This document shows positions 44,480 to 52,869 of a stretch of DNA of 64,000 nucleotides, piece by piece. The notes under the pieces were generated by a model. It was given only the letters and a program-made list of their open reading frames with translations, did not search any database and was not told the origin of the DNA. Position 1 is the first letter of the stretch; every line of letters begins with the position of its first letter. Source of the stretch: Natrarchaeobius chitinivorans (GTDB taxonomy: Archaea > Halobacteriota > Halobacteria > Halobacteriales > Natrialbaceae). The translations under genes were made by a program, and so were the position numbers. Location of the stretch: positions 62,001 to 126,000 of the forward strand of contig NZ_REGA01000001.1 of the NCBI RefSeq assembly GCF_003841505.1, in the 5' to 3' direction.

Positions 44480-45217
44480 ATGGCTTTTACGGAAACGCTC
44501 GAGTTCGGTCACGAAGATCGGAAAGAGATCTACGAGTACGTCGAGCGACAGGGGGCAGTCGATCCGGACGCAACCAGAGATCACCTCGGCCTCGATCCGA
44601 GCGCGTTTCGCCATCACGTCGCGATTCTCAAACGCGACGGACGTCTCACCGAGGAACGCGGCACGCTCCGGGTGACGATCGACGCCGGAGCCGAAGAGGA
44701 GTACGTCTCGGGGGATCTCGAGTTTCACATTCGGCCGGCCAGACAGGAAGATCTCACGGGTATCGTCGGCGCAATCCGCCAGGTCGTCGGCGAGAAAACC
44801 TACATCGAAGCCGAGAGCGTCGCCGACGAGATCGACCACGAGGAAACGTTGCTTCGGCACAACGAACTCGAGTCGCGCATGTTCTTCGTCGCGACGGTCG
44901 AGGAGGACGTCGTCGGCTGGGTCCACCTCTACGCGCCGGAACTCGAGAAACTGAGCCACACTGCCGAACTCACCGTCGGCGTCATAGAGGAATACCGCGG
45001 GCACGGGATCGGCGCACACCTGCTCGCCCGCGGGCTCGAGTGGACCGGTTCGAACGGGTACGAGAAGGTCTATCAGAGCATACCCTCGACCAACGAGGAG
45101 GCGATCGCGTTCCTCGAGGAACACGACTGGGCGATCGAGGCGGTTCGGGAGGACCACTACAAAATCGACGGCCGCTACGTCGACGAGGTCATGATGGCGG
45201 TCGACCTCGAGGACTGA
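44480..45217 (+). CDS. Winged-helix-GNAT acetyltransferase fusion
   Basis: A 245-residue two-domain protein. Residues about 1-75 are a winged-helix domain (HEDRKEIYEYVERQGAVDP, RDHLGLDPSAFRHHVAILKR, wing RLTEERGTLRV). Residues about 85-245 are a GNAT acetyltransferase (FHIRPARQEDLTGIV; VGVIEEYRGHGIGAHLLARG, the CoA-binding motif A; and STNEEAIAFLEEHDW near the end). Start MAFTETLEFGHEDRK. The fused arrangement suggests a DNA-bound acetyltransferase, or a regulator whose output is acetyl-CoA sensing. A TATA-like ATTAAGT lies 24-30 bases upstream. Confidence 0.88.
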   Translation: MAFTETLEFGHEDRKEIYEYVERQGAVDPDATRDHLGLDPSAFRHHVAILKRDGRLTEERGTLRVTIDAGAEEEYVSGDLEFHIRPARQEDLTGIVGAIRQVVGEKTYIEAESVADEIDHEETLLRHNELESRMFFVATVEEDVVGWVHLYAPELEKLSHTAELTVGVIEEYRGHGIGAHLLARGLEWTGSNGYEKVYQSIPSTNEEAIAFLEEHDWAIEAVREDHYKIDGRYVDEVMMAVDLED

Positions 45218-45262
45218 CACCGTCCGACCGATCGTCGACGGTGATCTCGAGGACTGACACCG
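45206..45262. repeat. 17-bp direct repeat across and after the wHTH-GNAT stop codon
   Basis: CTCGAGGACTGACACCG occurs at 45206-45222, including the last codons and TGA, and again at 45246-45262, 40 bases away. It looks like a local duplication that copied the end of the gene. Confidence 0.6.
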
Positions 45263-45340
45263 GCCGACAGAAACGAGGACGGCGGCCTTCGTCCGCTCAG
45301 AGCCGTCGAACCGGGAACGCCGGCGGCGATATTCGAGGGT

Positions 45341-45475
45341 TTATGCGGGAGTTCCCTCCTGTTCGGCGATTTCGAACAGGTCGTCGTATCCCTCGTCGGC
45401 TGGTAACTGCCCCCTGATATCGTCGAGCGCACTCTCGGTGACTGCTTCCTCGCCGATGAATTCATCGTACTGCAT
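45341..45475 (-). CDS. 44-residue mini-protein resembling an internally deleted DUF2267 protein
   Basis: MQYDEFIGEEAVTESALDDI, then RGQLPADEGYDDLFEIAEQE is a 44-residue acidic frame. The N-terminal MQYDEFIGE matches the start of DUF2267 proteins and the DIRGQLPADEGYDDLFE part matches the segment LRxQLPxxYDxLFE that normally lies about 45-60 residues further on. The intervening helices are missing, so it is a mini-form or a remnant. It lies in an otherwise poor region between wHTH-GNAT and ychF. Confidence 0.45.
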   Translation of the reverse strand: MQYDEFIGEEAVTESALDDIRGQLPADEGYDDLFEIAEQEGTPA

Positions 45476-45625
45476 ACGCCGACGTTCCCGCCACCGTTCT
45501 ATTAGGCTGCAACCTTCAGCAGAAAGCAGGCGTCGGATCTCGAGAGAGGACCCGTCAACGGACCGGGAGCGCCGGTGGGGCCGAGAATCGAAAGACAGTT
45601 TGAAGCGACGATGCAACGGGAGGGC

Positions 45626-46804
45626 ATGCTCTCGATCGCGCTTGCCGGAAAGCCCAACGCCGGCAAGTCAACGTTTTACACGGCGGCGACGATGGCCGAC
45701 GTCGACGTCGCAAACTATCCGTTCACTACCATCGACGCCAACCGGGGGGTGAGCTACGTTCGAACCGAGTGCCCGTGTCTCGAGCGCGACCAGCGGTGTA
45801 ACGCCGACGACTGCGAGGACGGGAAGCGATACGTTCCGATCGAACTCCTCGACGTCGCGGGACTCGTCCCGGGAGCCCACGAGGGGAAGGGACTCGGCAA
45901 TCAGTTTCTCGACGAACTCACGAACGCGGACGTGATCGTCAACGTCGTCGACGCCTCCGGCGGAACGAACGAAAAGGGCGAACCGGTCGATATCGGCGAT
46001 CACGATCCGCTCGAGGACATCGACTTCGTCGAAGCGGAGATGGACCTCTGGCTGGCCGGCATCGTCGAGCGAAACTGGGAGTCCGTCGAGCGCAAGTCCC
46101 GCTCGCCCGACTTCGACATCGACGACGTCCTCGCGGACATGCTCTCGGGCTTCGGCGCGTCGCCGACCCAGATCGCGACCGTCCTGCGGGAACTGGACTA
46201 CCCCGAGGATCCCATCCAGTGGGAGGACGACCACCGAGAAGAACTCGCGCGATTGGTTCGCGAACGCACCAAGCCGATCGTCGTCGCGGCGAACAAGATC
46301 GACGTCGCCCCCGAGGAGAACGTCGAGCGACTGCTCGAACTCGATAAACCGGTGATCCCGACGACCGCGGAGGGAGAACTCGCGCTCCGCCGCGCCGCCG
46401 AGGGCGGCCTCGTCGAGTACGATCCCGGCGACGAGAGCCTCGAGATCGGCGGCGGCGTCAACGATGCCCAGCGTGACGCACTCGAGGGCCTCGGAGAGAC
46501 GATGGCCGAGTGGGACGGAACCGGCGTCCAGTCCGCCCTCGATTACGCCGTCTACGAGTTGCTCGAGTACGTGACGGCCTACCCGGTCGAAGACGCCTCG
46601 AAGTGGTCCGACGGCAGCGGCAATATCCTGCCCGACGCCCACTTGCTCCCCGAGAACTCGACGCCGGTCGATCTCGCTTACGCCGTCCACTCCGACATCG
46701 GCGACGGCTACCTCCACGCTGTCGACGCGAAATCCGGACGCGAGGTGAGCGACGAGTACGAACTCGAGGAGGGGGACGTGATCAAGATCGTGAGTGCGAA
46801 TTGA
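45626..46804 (+). CDS. ychF: Redox-regulated GTP-binding protein YchF
   Basis: A 392-residue OBG-family P-loop NTPase with an archaeal/eukaryotic-type insertion. The G1 motif is ALAGKPNAGKSTFYTAATMA (residues 5-24), G3 DVAGLVPGAHEGKGLG (about residue 75) and G4 AANKID (about residue 220). The Cys-rich loop (ECPCLERDQRCNADDCEDG, about residues 45-63) may bind zinc. The TGS domain forms the C-terminus (DLAYAVHSDIGDGYLHAVDA, ending GDVIKIVSAN). It acts at the ribosome and is conserved across life. The start MLSIALAGKPNAG is preferred over two upstream in-frame ATGs. Confidence 0.95.
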   Translation: MLSIALAGKPNAGKSTFYTAATMADVDVANYPFTTIDANRGVSYVRTECPCLERDQRCNADDCEDGKRYVPIELLDVAGLVPGAHEGKGLGNQFLDELTNADVIVNVVDASGGTNEKGEPVDIGDHDPLEDIDFVEAEMDLWLAGIVERNWESVERKSRSPDFDIDDVLADMLSGFGASPTQIATVLRELDYPEDPIQWEDDHREELARLVRERTKPIVVAANKIDVAPEENVERLLELDKPVIPTTAEGELALRRAAEGGLVEYDPGDESLEIGGGVNDAQRDALEGLGETMAEWDGTGVQSALDYAVYELLEYVTAYPVEDASKWSDGSGNILPDAHLLPENSTPVDLAYAVHSDIGDGYLHAVDAKSGREVSDEYELEEGDVIKIVSAN

Positions 46805-46825
46805 TAGAATTGGAGTCGAAGCGCG

Positions 46826-47290
46826 TTACTCGTTTTCGAGCGCGTCGTAAATGTCTCGATTCGCGTTCCGGTCAGCTGTTGTTACCTGCCGGACGAGGTC
46901 ACCTCGGATATCCCCTATCACTTCATCGAGTGGAGTATCGGACTCTAAACTTTCCTTGGTCGCCATAGTTGTTGTATCGTCGCGCCACTGTTCGATCTCA
47001 CCTGCGAGGTCGATTTCTTCGGTGTGAGATCGAAGGTATTCGAGGGTTTCCGTTTCGTCGACGGTTGCCTGATCCGTGCCGAACTGCTCGAGGAGTGTCC
47101 TGATTTCGTTGTCGCACGCGAACCGATACCCGTTGAGAAAGTAGAACACGACCGTCGTGTTGAGCGCGGTACGTTTGTCTGCATCGACGAATGGGTGGTT
47201 CGCTACCGACAATCGGATGAGTAGTCACATTTCTCGCTCGAGGGCGGAGCGTGTCGGTGGATTCCCGTTCTGGCTGTATTACTCGACAGC
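46826..47290 (-). pseudogene. Fic/Doc-family remnant, frameshifted and N-terminally truncated
   Basis: The C-terminal 128 residues are in frame from a TTG at 47212 and carry the Doc/Fic catalytic signature VANHPFVDADKRTALNTT (HPFxDxxKR). The preceding family segment (IHEKAFHLLRLIVANHPF in relatives) appears in a different frame just upstream: IHRHA near 47250, then a stop-containing frame, then LLIRLSVANHPF. So a frameshift and stop split the N-terminal helices from the catalytic motif. The intact family AMPylates or phosphorylates proteins (toxin). No antitoxin gene was recognised. Likely a decayed toxin gene. Confidence 0.65.
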
Positions 47291-47352
47291 CGAATGACTC
47301 CTGTGGCAATCCCACGGGAGAGCGTTATACCGGAGTATCGACTGCTTCGAGT

Positions 47353-47547
47353 ATGTTGATTGCCCTTAACGAGCCGACGCGAACCGTTCACAAACTCTCA
47401 CCACCTTCCAGGACGCAATCAACAGCGTGTGGTGCGCTCAGACACGTTTCTGACGATCAAATCCAGATTACTACCGAAGAAGAGGCCCAATCACGAACTC
47501 AGATCGATTACTGTGGACGCTGCTTCGAGGGGGAAGGTGGATATTAA
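47353..47547 (+). CDS. Small Cys-containing haloarchaeal protein
   Basis: A 64-residue frame starting MLIALNEPTRTVHKLSPPSR. ACGALRHVSDDQIQITTEEE and DYCGRCFEGEGGY form a conserved-looking Cys/His arrangement at its ends: Cys near residue 27, Cys-Gly-Arg-Cys near residues 54-57. It resembles short zinc-binding haloarchaeal hypotheticals. No function is known. It faces the DUF7344 gene across palindrome B2. Confidence 0.5.
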   Translation: MLIALNEPTRTVHKLSPPSRTQSTACGALRHVSDDQIQITTEEEAQSRTQIDYCGRCFEGEGGY

Positions 47548-47550
47548 ATT

Positions 47551-47590
47551 CATACACCGATCGCATAACTGTCGTGCGATCGGGTGTGCA
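47551..47590. repeat. Hairpin family B, copy B2
   Basis: ACACCGATCGCA pairs with TGCGATCGGGTGTG, with the same single-G bulge as copy B1. It lies between convergent genes ending at 47547 and 47608, so a bidirectional terminator role is plausible. Confidence 0.6.
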
Positions 47591-47607
47591 TCGACGTTCA
47601 GTGGCTA

Positions 47608-47967
47608 CTAAAGCTCTGAAACGGAGATTCCTGCAAGGTCGTCCGGAGGCCAGTTTTCTAATTCGTCGGCGGCTTCGAACAACCGGTCTGTTTCCTCGAT
47701 ATCCCGAAGTGATACCGTTTTTTCCTCCCAGTTCAGGTCGACGACGTTCGTTTCTGCTAGCCGTGGCAGATGGGTGTGAATCAACCGCACCCTCGCCCGT
47801 TCTGTCTTGGTGGTGCTAATCGCTTCAGGCGAAATCCTGTGTCTCCGACCGGCGACCTGTCGTGAAAGTTCGTCGATAGAGGCTTCGCCGTCTCGCTTCG
47901 CTAGCTCGTCGAGGACGAGTTGACGGTCAGCGCTGGCGAGTACGTGAAACGCCTCTATTTTCTCCAT
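47608..47967 (-). CDS. DUF7344 winged-helix regulator
   Basis: A 119-residue protein of the haloarchaeal DUF7344 winged-helix group: the start MEKIEAFHVLASADRQLVLD, the recognition region SIDELSRQVAGRRHR, and ARVRLIHTHLPRLAETNVVD (helix 3 and hydrophobic core), then a wing NWEEKTVSLRDIEE. These are generally small DNA-binding regulators. Start chosen at the Met before the fold; an ATG 75 bases upstream would add a hydrophobic leader of doubtful relevance. Confidence 0.82.
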   Translation of the reverse strand: MEKIEAFHVLASADRQLVLDELAKRDGEASIDELSRQVAGRRHRISPEAISTTKTERARVRLIHTHLPRLAETNVVDLNWEEKTVSLRDIEETDRLFEAADELENWPPDDLAGISVSEL

Positions 47968-48127
47968 TCCCGTTCTACCCGATACGAGGATACCGATGGA
48001 AAAAGCTACTCCGGCTAATTCTATAGGTATGCTTGTACTCACCCCGATATCGTCTAGAAAAAAAGAAAGCAGTGTGGTGAAATGAAGTCCAGTCCGTGTC
48101 TGGAGTGATCACGTTCGCCACGATTGA

Positions 48128-48141
48128 TACAGCAATCCGTA
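48128..48141. mobile_element. Right-end relic of palindromic family A
   Basis: TACAGCAATCCGTA is the right end of the element, without the TGA flank and without a left end. It sits inside a region holding an IS605-type end. Confidence 0.4.
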
Positions 48142-48260
48142 AACAGCAGACCGGGTCGAGAGAGCGCGTCCCAACGAGAAGACGACGCGTGTTCTCGAGC
48201 GCGAGGGCGCTCGTTTCCGCTCGGTTTCCGGTCCACTGGCGGGTTATCCCAACGGTAGTC

Positions 48261-48297
48261 GGGAATCCTCGCGCTTCAGCGCGGGGAGGATGTCAAC
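48261..48297. mobile_element. Probable IS200/IS605-family right-end remnant
   Basis: The bases 48266-48290 form the hairpin TCCTCGCGC-TTCA-GCGCGGGGAGGA, followed by TGTCAA. Haloarchaeal IS1341/IS605 (tnpB-type) elements end with such a CG-rich hairpin and TCAA, which is also the 3' part of the TnpB-associated guide RNA. No tnpB gene is found in the 250 bases to the left. TGTCAA supplies the UbiA stop codon. Judged from recall of these ends, not from a comparison. Confidence 0.5.
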
Positions 48298-49153
48298 CGA
48301 TCGATGTCAGCGGTTCGAACCACACTGCTGCCACGAGGACGGCCAGAAAGACGTAGGAACCGCGGACGAGTAACATCGTGGCCAGTTCCGGTCCGGCTCG
48401 ACGGGCGAACGCGGCTACGACGGCGAACGCGAGTGCGGCGAGGACGGCCCCCGGCGGGAAGATCCGGGCTGCAACGAGCGACACGACCGCGAGCAACGCG
48501 GCGACCATCAGCCCGTAGGCGACGGCGTAAGCCCGATCCGGACCGACGACGACGGCGACGGTCCGTTTCGCGATCGATCGGTCGTAGTCGTAGTCCTGGG
48601 CGTCGTCTATGACCTTGATCCCCGAGAGCAAGACGAGGAAGACGACGGCGAAGCCGAACGAGAGGGCCGTGACCGTCCCGGTCTGGACGGCGAATCCGCC
48701 GAGAATCGCCAGCGCTATTCCGAGCGGGTAGCCGGTCGTCGCCGTGAGGGGGTTCGTATCGAGCTGTGGCGCGTGGTGGTAGGCGATCAACCACGTCGGA
48801 ACGGTAAGCGCCACTGCAAGGGCGTTCGCGAGGAACGCGAGCAGGAGACAACAGGCGACGAACGCGGCCGTCGACGCAGCGAGACCGATCCGACAGCCGC
48901 GTTCGGTCAGCGGGTGGTCGTCGTCTTCACCCCGGACGTGAAAGTCGACGTACCCATCCTTGATGTGTGCCGTGTAGACCGCAGCGAAGATTGCACCGAC
49001 GTGAATCACTGCGAGGACCGGATCGACGGCCCCGGCGAGAACCCCCCCGAACATCGACGCGGCCAGCGGCGGCAACATAAATACGGGGTGGACCTGCGAC
49101 CAGAACGCGCGAGTCGTCGCTTCGAGGCCGACCCCGTCTCGCACCAGAGACAT
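48293..49153 (-). CDS. UbiA family prenyltransferase
   Basis: A 286-residue polytopic membrane enzyme with about nine helices. The two Asp-rich loops are partially seen: DDAQDYDYDRSIAKRTVAVV (about residues 180-200, the second DxxxD motif) and HIKDGYVDFHVRGEDDDHPL (about residues 62-80, a variant of the first NxxxDxxxD). Start MSLVRDGVGLEATTRAFW. Substrate may be a polyprenyl or geranylgeranyl diphosphate with an aromatic or glycerol acceptor; the divergent first motif leaves this open. The stop lies on the IS605-type end. Confidence 0.85.
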   Translation of the reverse strand: MSLVRDGVGLEATTRAFWSQVHPVFMLPPLAASMFGGVLAGAVDPVLAVIHVGAIFAAVYTAHIKDGYVDFHVRGEDDDHPLTERGCRIGLAASTAAFVACCLLLAFLANALAVALTVPTWLIAYHHAPQLDTNPLTATTGYPLGIALAILGGFAVQTGTVTALSFGFAVVFLVLLSGIKVIDDAQDYDYDRSIAKRTVAVVVGPDRAYAVAYGLMVAALLAVVSLVAARIFPPGAVLAALAFAVVAAFARRAGPELATMLLVRGSYVFLAVLVAAVWFEPLTSIG

Positions 49154-49327
49154 ACCCCTCTTGATTACGAGCTGAAATATAAAACGCACAGGTCCATGGT
49201 TCGACCCGTCGCTCCCATCCAACGCCGCATGTTCCCCCCCATCCAGCGCCACACGTCGACCGCAACTGACTTGGGAGATGCTCGACGTTCTCCCATCGAG
49301 GACTACGATCACCTGCCCTCCAAACCT

Positions 49328-50218
49328 ATGCAATTCGATCGTAACGAACGGATGACGGAGTCACGAACGTCCAGACGGCGACTACTCGAGCGGGTCGGAT
49401 CCCTCACAGCGACCGGAGCCGTCGTCGGACTGGCCGGCTGTCTCGCGAGCGGCGACGTGGAAACGACGGAATGCAACGGTCACGAAGTCGGGCCGGAAGC
49501 CGACCTCTCGGGGGCCGACCTCTCGGGATGCGATCTCTCCGGAGCCGATCTCACGGAAGCGGATCTCTCGAACGCCGACTTATCGAACGCGGATCTCAGG
49601 GACGCGAACTTCTTCCTCGCGGATCTCTCGGGAGCTGACCTCTCGGACGCTGATATCCGTGGTGCCGACATTCTGGTCAGCGAACTCTCGGCCGCCGACC
49701 TCTCGAACGCGAACTACTCACGGGCCGATCTCTCGGGACGGGATTTCGCGGACGACGATCTCTCGGGGGTCGTCCTCGAGGACGGCGATCTCTCCCGATC
49801 GGATCTCTCGAACGCGGATTTCTCTGGGACAGATCTCTCCGGAGTCGATTTCACCGACGCGACGCTCCTGGGAACGGACTTTTCGGAAGCCACGCTCTCT
49901 GATGCGATCTTCGAGAACGCGGAAATCGATGACGTGACCCTTTCGGGGGCTACCGCGAGACGAGTCGATCTCTCGGAGATCGACCTCTCGGAGAAAGACC
50001 TTGCCGGCGTCGACTTCGCGGAAAGCGATTTCACTCGAGCGGATTTCTCGGAGACGAATCTCTCGGGTGCGAACTTCGAAAACGCGAACCTCGCCGTCGC
50101 GGACTTCACCGGTGCGGACCTCACCGACGTGAACTTCGAGGGTGCGAATCTCAGAAGTTCGGTGATGGCCGACGTCGATCTGACCGGTGCGACCTGGCAC
50201 GACGGTTCGGAGTGGTAG
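49328..50218 (+). CDS. Tat-lipoprotein with pentapeptide repeats
   Basis: A 296-residue secreted protein. The start SRRRLLERVGSLTATGAVVG plus LAGC (residues about 15-38) is a twin-Arg and lipobox signal. From about residue 58 to the end, nearly the whole protein is pentapeptide repeats of the A(D/N)LSX type (DLSGADLSGCDLSGADLTEA and so on), about 45 copies, which build a right-handed quadrilateral beta-helix. Pentapeptide proteins in the cytoplasm can mimic DNA; as a lipid-anchored surface protein this is unusual. An inner ATG at 49352 is an alternative start. Confidence 0.85.
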   Translation: MQFDRNERMTESRTSRRRLLERVGSLTATGAVVGLAGCLASGDVETTECNGHEVGPEADLSGADLSGCDLSGADLTEADLSNADLSNADLRDANFFLADLSGADLSDADIRGADILVSELSAADLSNANYSRADLSGRDFADDDLSGVVLEDGDLSRSDLSNADFSGTDLSGVDFTDATLLGTDFSEATLSDAIFENAEIDDVTLSGATARRVDLSEIDLSEKDLAGVDFAESDFTRADFSETNLSGANFENANLAVADFTGADLTDVNFEGANLRSSVMADVDLTGATWHDGSEW

Positions 50219-50262
50219 GCGACGGTCCGTATTCGGACGCCACGCCGGCCGAGAGGAGATGG

Positions 50263-51651
50263 TCAGTCTGGGAAGATCGTTCCCGGATTCAGCGTACCGG
50301 TCGGATCGAGCGCGCGCTTGATCGTCCGCATCGTCTCGACCGCCGCTTCCCCGTGTTCAGCCTCGAGATAGTCGCGTTTTCCCGTCCCGATACCGTGTTC
50401 GCCGGTGATCGTTCCGCCGAGTTCGATCGCGCGGTCGACGACCGCCTCGTACGCCCGTTTCCCCCGCTCGAGGTGGTCGGGATCGTCCGGATCGACGAGC
50501 GCCGTGTAGTGGAGGTTGCCGTCGCCCGCGTGGCCGAAACAGGGCATCAAGAGGTCGTACTCGGCTGCGATCCGCTTGGTCTCGCGGACGATTTCGGAGT
50601 AGGCGCTGATCGGGACCGTCACGTCGCCGTACCGATAGGGCTCGAGGTTCGGCTCGTAGTTCAACTCGGCGTGGGCGAGTTCCCGGCGAGCCTCCCAGAG
50701 GTCGGCCATCTCGGCATCGTCGCCGCTCACCTCGAACCGATCGACGTCGTAGCTCTCGAAGATCGTCTCGCACAGCGAGATCTCGGCGTCGACGCCGTGG
50801 TTCGCGTGGAACTCGAGAAAGACCGTCGGCGAGTCGGGGAGATCGGTCCCCAGGTACTCGTTGGCCATCCGGACGGTGAGGGCGTCGAGGAGTTCGATGC
50901 GGGCGACGTCGATCTCCGTCCGAATCGTCTCCGAAATAGCGTCGGTCGCGTCCGAGAGCGACTCGAAGACCGCGCGGCCGCCGCGGATCTGCTCGGGTCG
51001 GCCCGCGAGTTCGAGCGTCGCCCGGGTCACCACGGCGAGTGTCCCCTCGCTGCCGACGAGCAGTTCGGTGAGGTTGTAGCCGCTCGAGGTCTTGCTCGCG
51101 TTCGTACCGGTCTCGATGACCGTTCCGTCGGCGAGGACGGCCTCGAGGCCGAGCACCCAGTCCGCGACCTCGCCGTACCTGACCGTCTGCATCCCGCTCG
51201 CGTCGGTCGCGATCATGCCGCCGATCGTCGAGATGTCGCCGGACGAGGGCAGCGGCGGAAAAAAGAGGCCGTCCCGGGCGACGTGTTCGTCGACCGCGGA
51301 GCCGATGACGCCGGGTTCGACGTCGATCTGGAAGGCCTCGGGGCGGTAGTCGACGATCGCGTTCATCCGGGTGAGGTCCATGCTGATCCCGCCGTGGCCC
51401 GGGACGGCACTTCCCTCGAGGCCCGTCCCCGCCGCGTACGGCGTAACCGGAACGCCGCGGTCGGTCGCCGCGGCAAGCACGGCCGAGACGTCCGCGGTGG
51501 ACTCGGGCCAGACCACCGCGTCGGGGGTGACGCCGTCGCCCCGGTGGTCCGTGCCGAAGTCCGCGGCGTGGGACTCGCGGCGAGACGTCGCGAACGAGTA
51601 TTGGTCGTCCTCGAGCGCCAGCTCCTCGAGAAACGAACAGTCGTGGTCCAT
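50263..51651 (-). CDS. FAD-linked oxidase (GlcD/D-lactate dehydrogenase-like)
   Basis: A 462-residue flavoprotein of the VAO/PCMH family. The FAD-binding Nterminal domain (VTPYAAGTGLEGSAVPGHGG, about residues 68-88; MIATDASGMQTVRYGEVADW, about 146-165) is followed by the FAD-linked-oxidase C-terminal domain (FLEFHANHG; ELAHAELNYEPN; MPCFGHAGDGNLHYTAL, His near residue 370; GTITGEHGIGTGKR). It oxidises a 2-hydroxyacid such as glycolate or D-lactate. No iron-sulphur domain is attached. It is followed by the quinone reductase gene upstream on the same strand, 110 bases away. Confidence 0.9.
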   Translation of the reverse strand: MDHDCSFLEELALEDDQYSFATSRRESHAADFGTDHRGDGVTPDAVVWPESTADVSAVLAAATDRGVPVTPYAAGTGLEGSAVPGHGGISMDLTRMNAIVDYRPEAFQIDVEPGVIGSAVDEHVARDGLFFPPLPSSGDISTIGGMIATDASGMQTVRYGEVADWVLGLEAVLADGTVIETGTNASKTSSGYNLTELLVGSEGTLAVVTRATLELAGRPEQIRGGRAVFESLSDATDAISETIRTEIDVARIELLDALTVRMANEYLGTDLPDSPTVFLEFHANHGVDAEISLCETIFESYDVDRFEVSGDDAEMADLWEARRELAHAELNYEPNLEPYRYGDVTVPISAYSEIVRETKRIAAEYDLLMPCFGHAGDGNLHYTALVDPDDPDHLERGKRAYEAVVDRAIELGGTITGEHGIGTGKRDYLEAEHGEAAVETMRTIKRALDPTGTLNPGTIFPD

Positions 51652-51761
51652 ACCCGAGGGTCGGCCACGACGGCCATCAACGTTGTTACTGACGTGGCGG
51701 CTCCCGTCCGTATTCGATCTGGCCGAAAGGCTGGTTGACCGCGGGCACTCCACTCTCTTGC

Positions 51762-52727
51762 TCAGGGCTCGACGAGGAGTTTTCCGAGGAAACTGTCTTC
51801 CATCACCGCCCGCTGGGCCTCGCCGGCCTCCTCGAGGTCGTAACTGTGGGCGACGTCGATCGAGAGCGCGCCGACGTCCATGAGGTGGGCGACTCCCCGG
51901 AGCGGGACCCGCAAGTCGGGCGTGTTGAACATGCTCATGAACGTGTAGGTGACGTCCTTCGAACGGGCGGCTCCGTCGTCGGTGAAGCCCGGATCGGGAC
52001 TGTTCTCCCCGATTCCGACGACGCGAGCGCCGGTCGCCGCGACGTTCGCGTCGAACTGCAGGTAGTCGTCGAGTCGGTGGTCGAGAACGACGTCGACGCC
52101 GCCTGCAGACGCCTCGAGGACCGCCTCCTCGAGGTCGTCCCGGCCGTAGTCGAGGACGGTCTCGGCACCCAGCCTGCGGAGGTCGTCGTGGTACTCCGGT
52201 GCGGCGGTCGTGATCACGCGCGAACTCACCGCGGCGGCGATCTGGACGGCGGCGTGGCCGACGCCGCCGGAACCGCCGTGAACCAGACAGTACTCTGCGG
52301 GCTCGAGGTCCGCGTGGTCGATCAGCGCGCGCCAGGCGGTGACGGCGGCGACCCCCGCCGCGCCGGCCTCGAGGAGGTCTGCACCCTGGGGGAGAGAAAC
52401 GACGCGATCGGTCGGGATCGTCGCGTACTCGGCGTACGATCCCTGTGACGTGGCGCTTCCGATTCCCGTCCCGTAGACTCGATCTCCTGGGCCGAACGCG
52501 GTCACCTCGTCGCCGGTCGCCGCGACGACCCCCGAGACGTCGACGCCGGGCGTGAAGGGGAGGGAGACGGGCTCGTACGAGCCGTCGCGAAAGTAGGTGT
52601 CGACGGGATTGACGCCCGCGGCGGCCACCTCGACGAGCAGTTCGTCGGCTGCGGGTTCGGGCCGGTCGATCTCGTCTACCTGCAGTACGTCCGCGTCGCC
52701 GTGGTCGTGTAGGCGTACAGCGCGCAT
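51762..52727 (-). CDS. NADPH:quinone reductase-like zinc-free MDR
   Basis: A 321-residue medium-chain dehydrogenase. The Rossmann signature VHGGSGGVGHAAVQIAA (about residues 142-158), the substrate-side LPFTPGVDVSGVVAATGDEV (about residues 58-77) and the lack of the Zn Cys/His set place it in the quinone oxidoreductase subgroup. Start MRAVRLHDHGDADVL. It lies in tandem with the FAD-linked dehydrogenase gene on the same strand, but no evidence of shared function is seen. Confidence 0.92.
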   Translation of the reverse strand: MRAVRLHDHGDADVLQVDEIDRPEPAADELLVEVAAAGVNPVDTYFRDGSYEPVSLPFTPGVDVSGVVAATGDEVTAFGPGDRVYGTGIGSATSQGSYAEYATIPTDRVVSLPQGADLLEAGAAGVAAVTAWRALIDHADLEPAEYCLVHGGSGGVGHAAVQIAAAVSSRVITTAAPEYHDDLRRLGAETVLDYGRDDLEEAVLEASAGGVDVVLDHRLDDYLQFDANVAATGARVVGIGENSPDPGFTDDGAARSKDVTYTFMSMFNTPDLRVPLRGVAHLMDVGALSIDVAHSYDLEEAGEAQRAVMEDSFLGKLLVEP

Positions 52728-52869
52728 GTCGTTCGCGTGCACGCCGGGAAACGGAATAAGGATGCACCATCGCCAGCCGAGACGGCCACAGGCTCGTGAC
52801 CAGCCGGAACCCGGGCGGCCTCGAGGCCGTCTGCGAGACGTCGTCGAGGGGGTTGCAGCGGTGAGTGGC

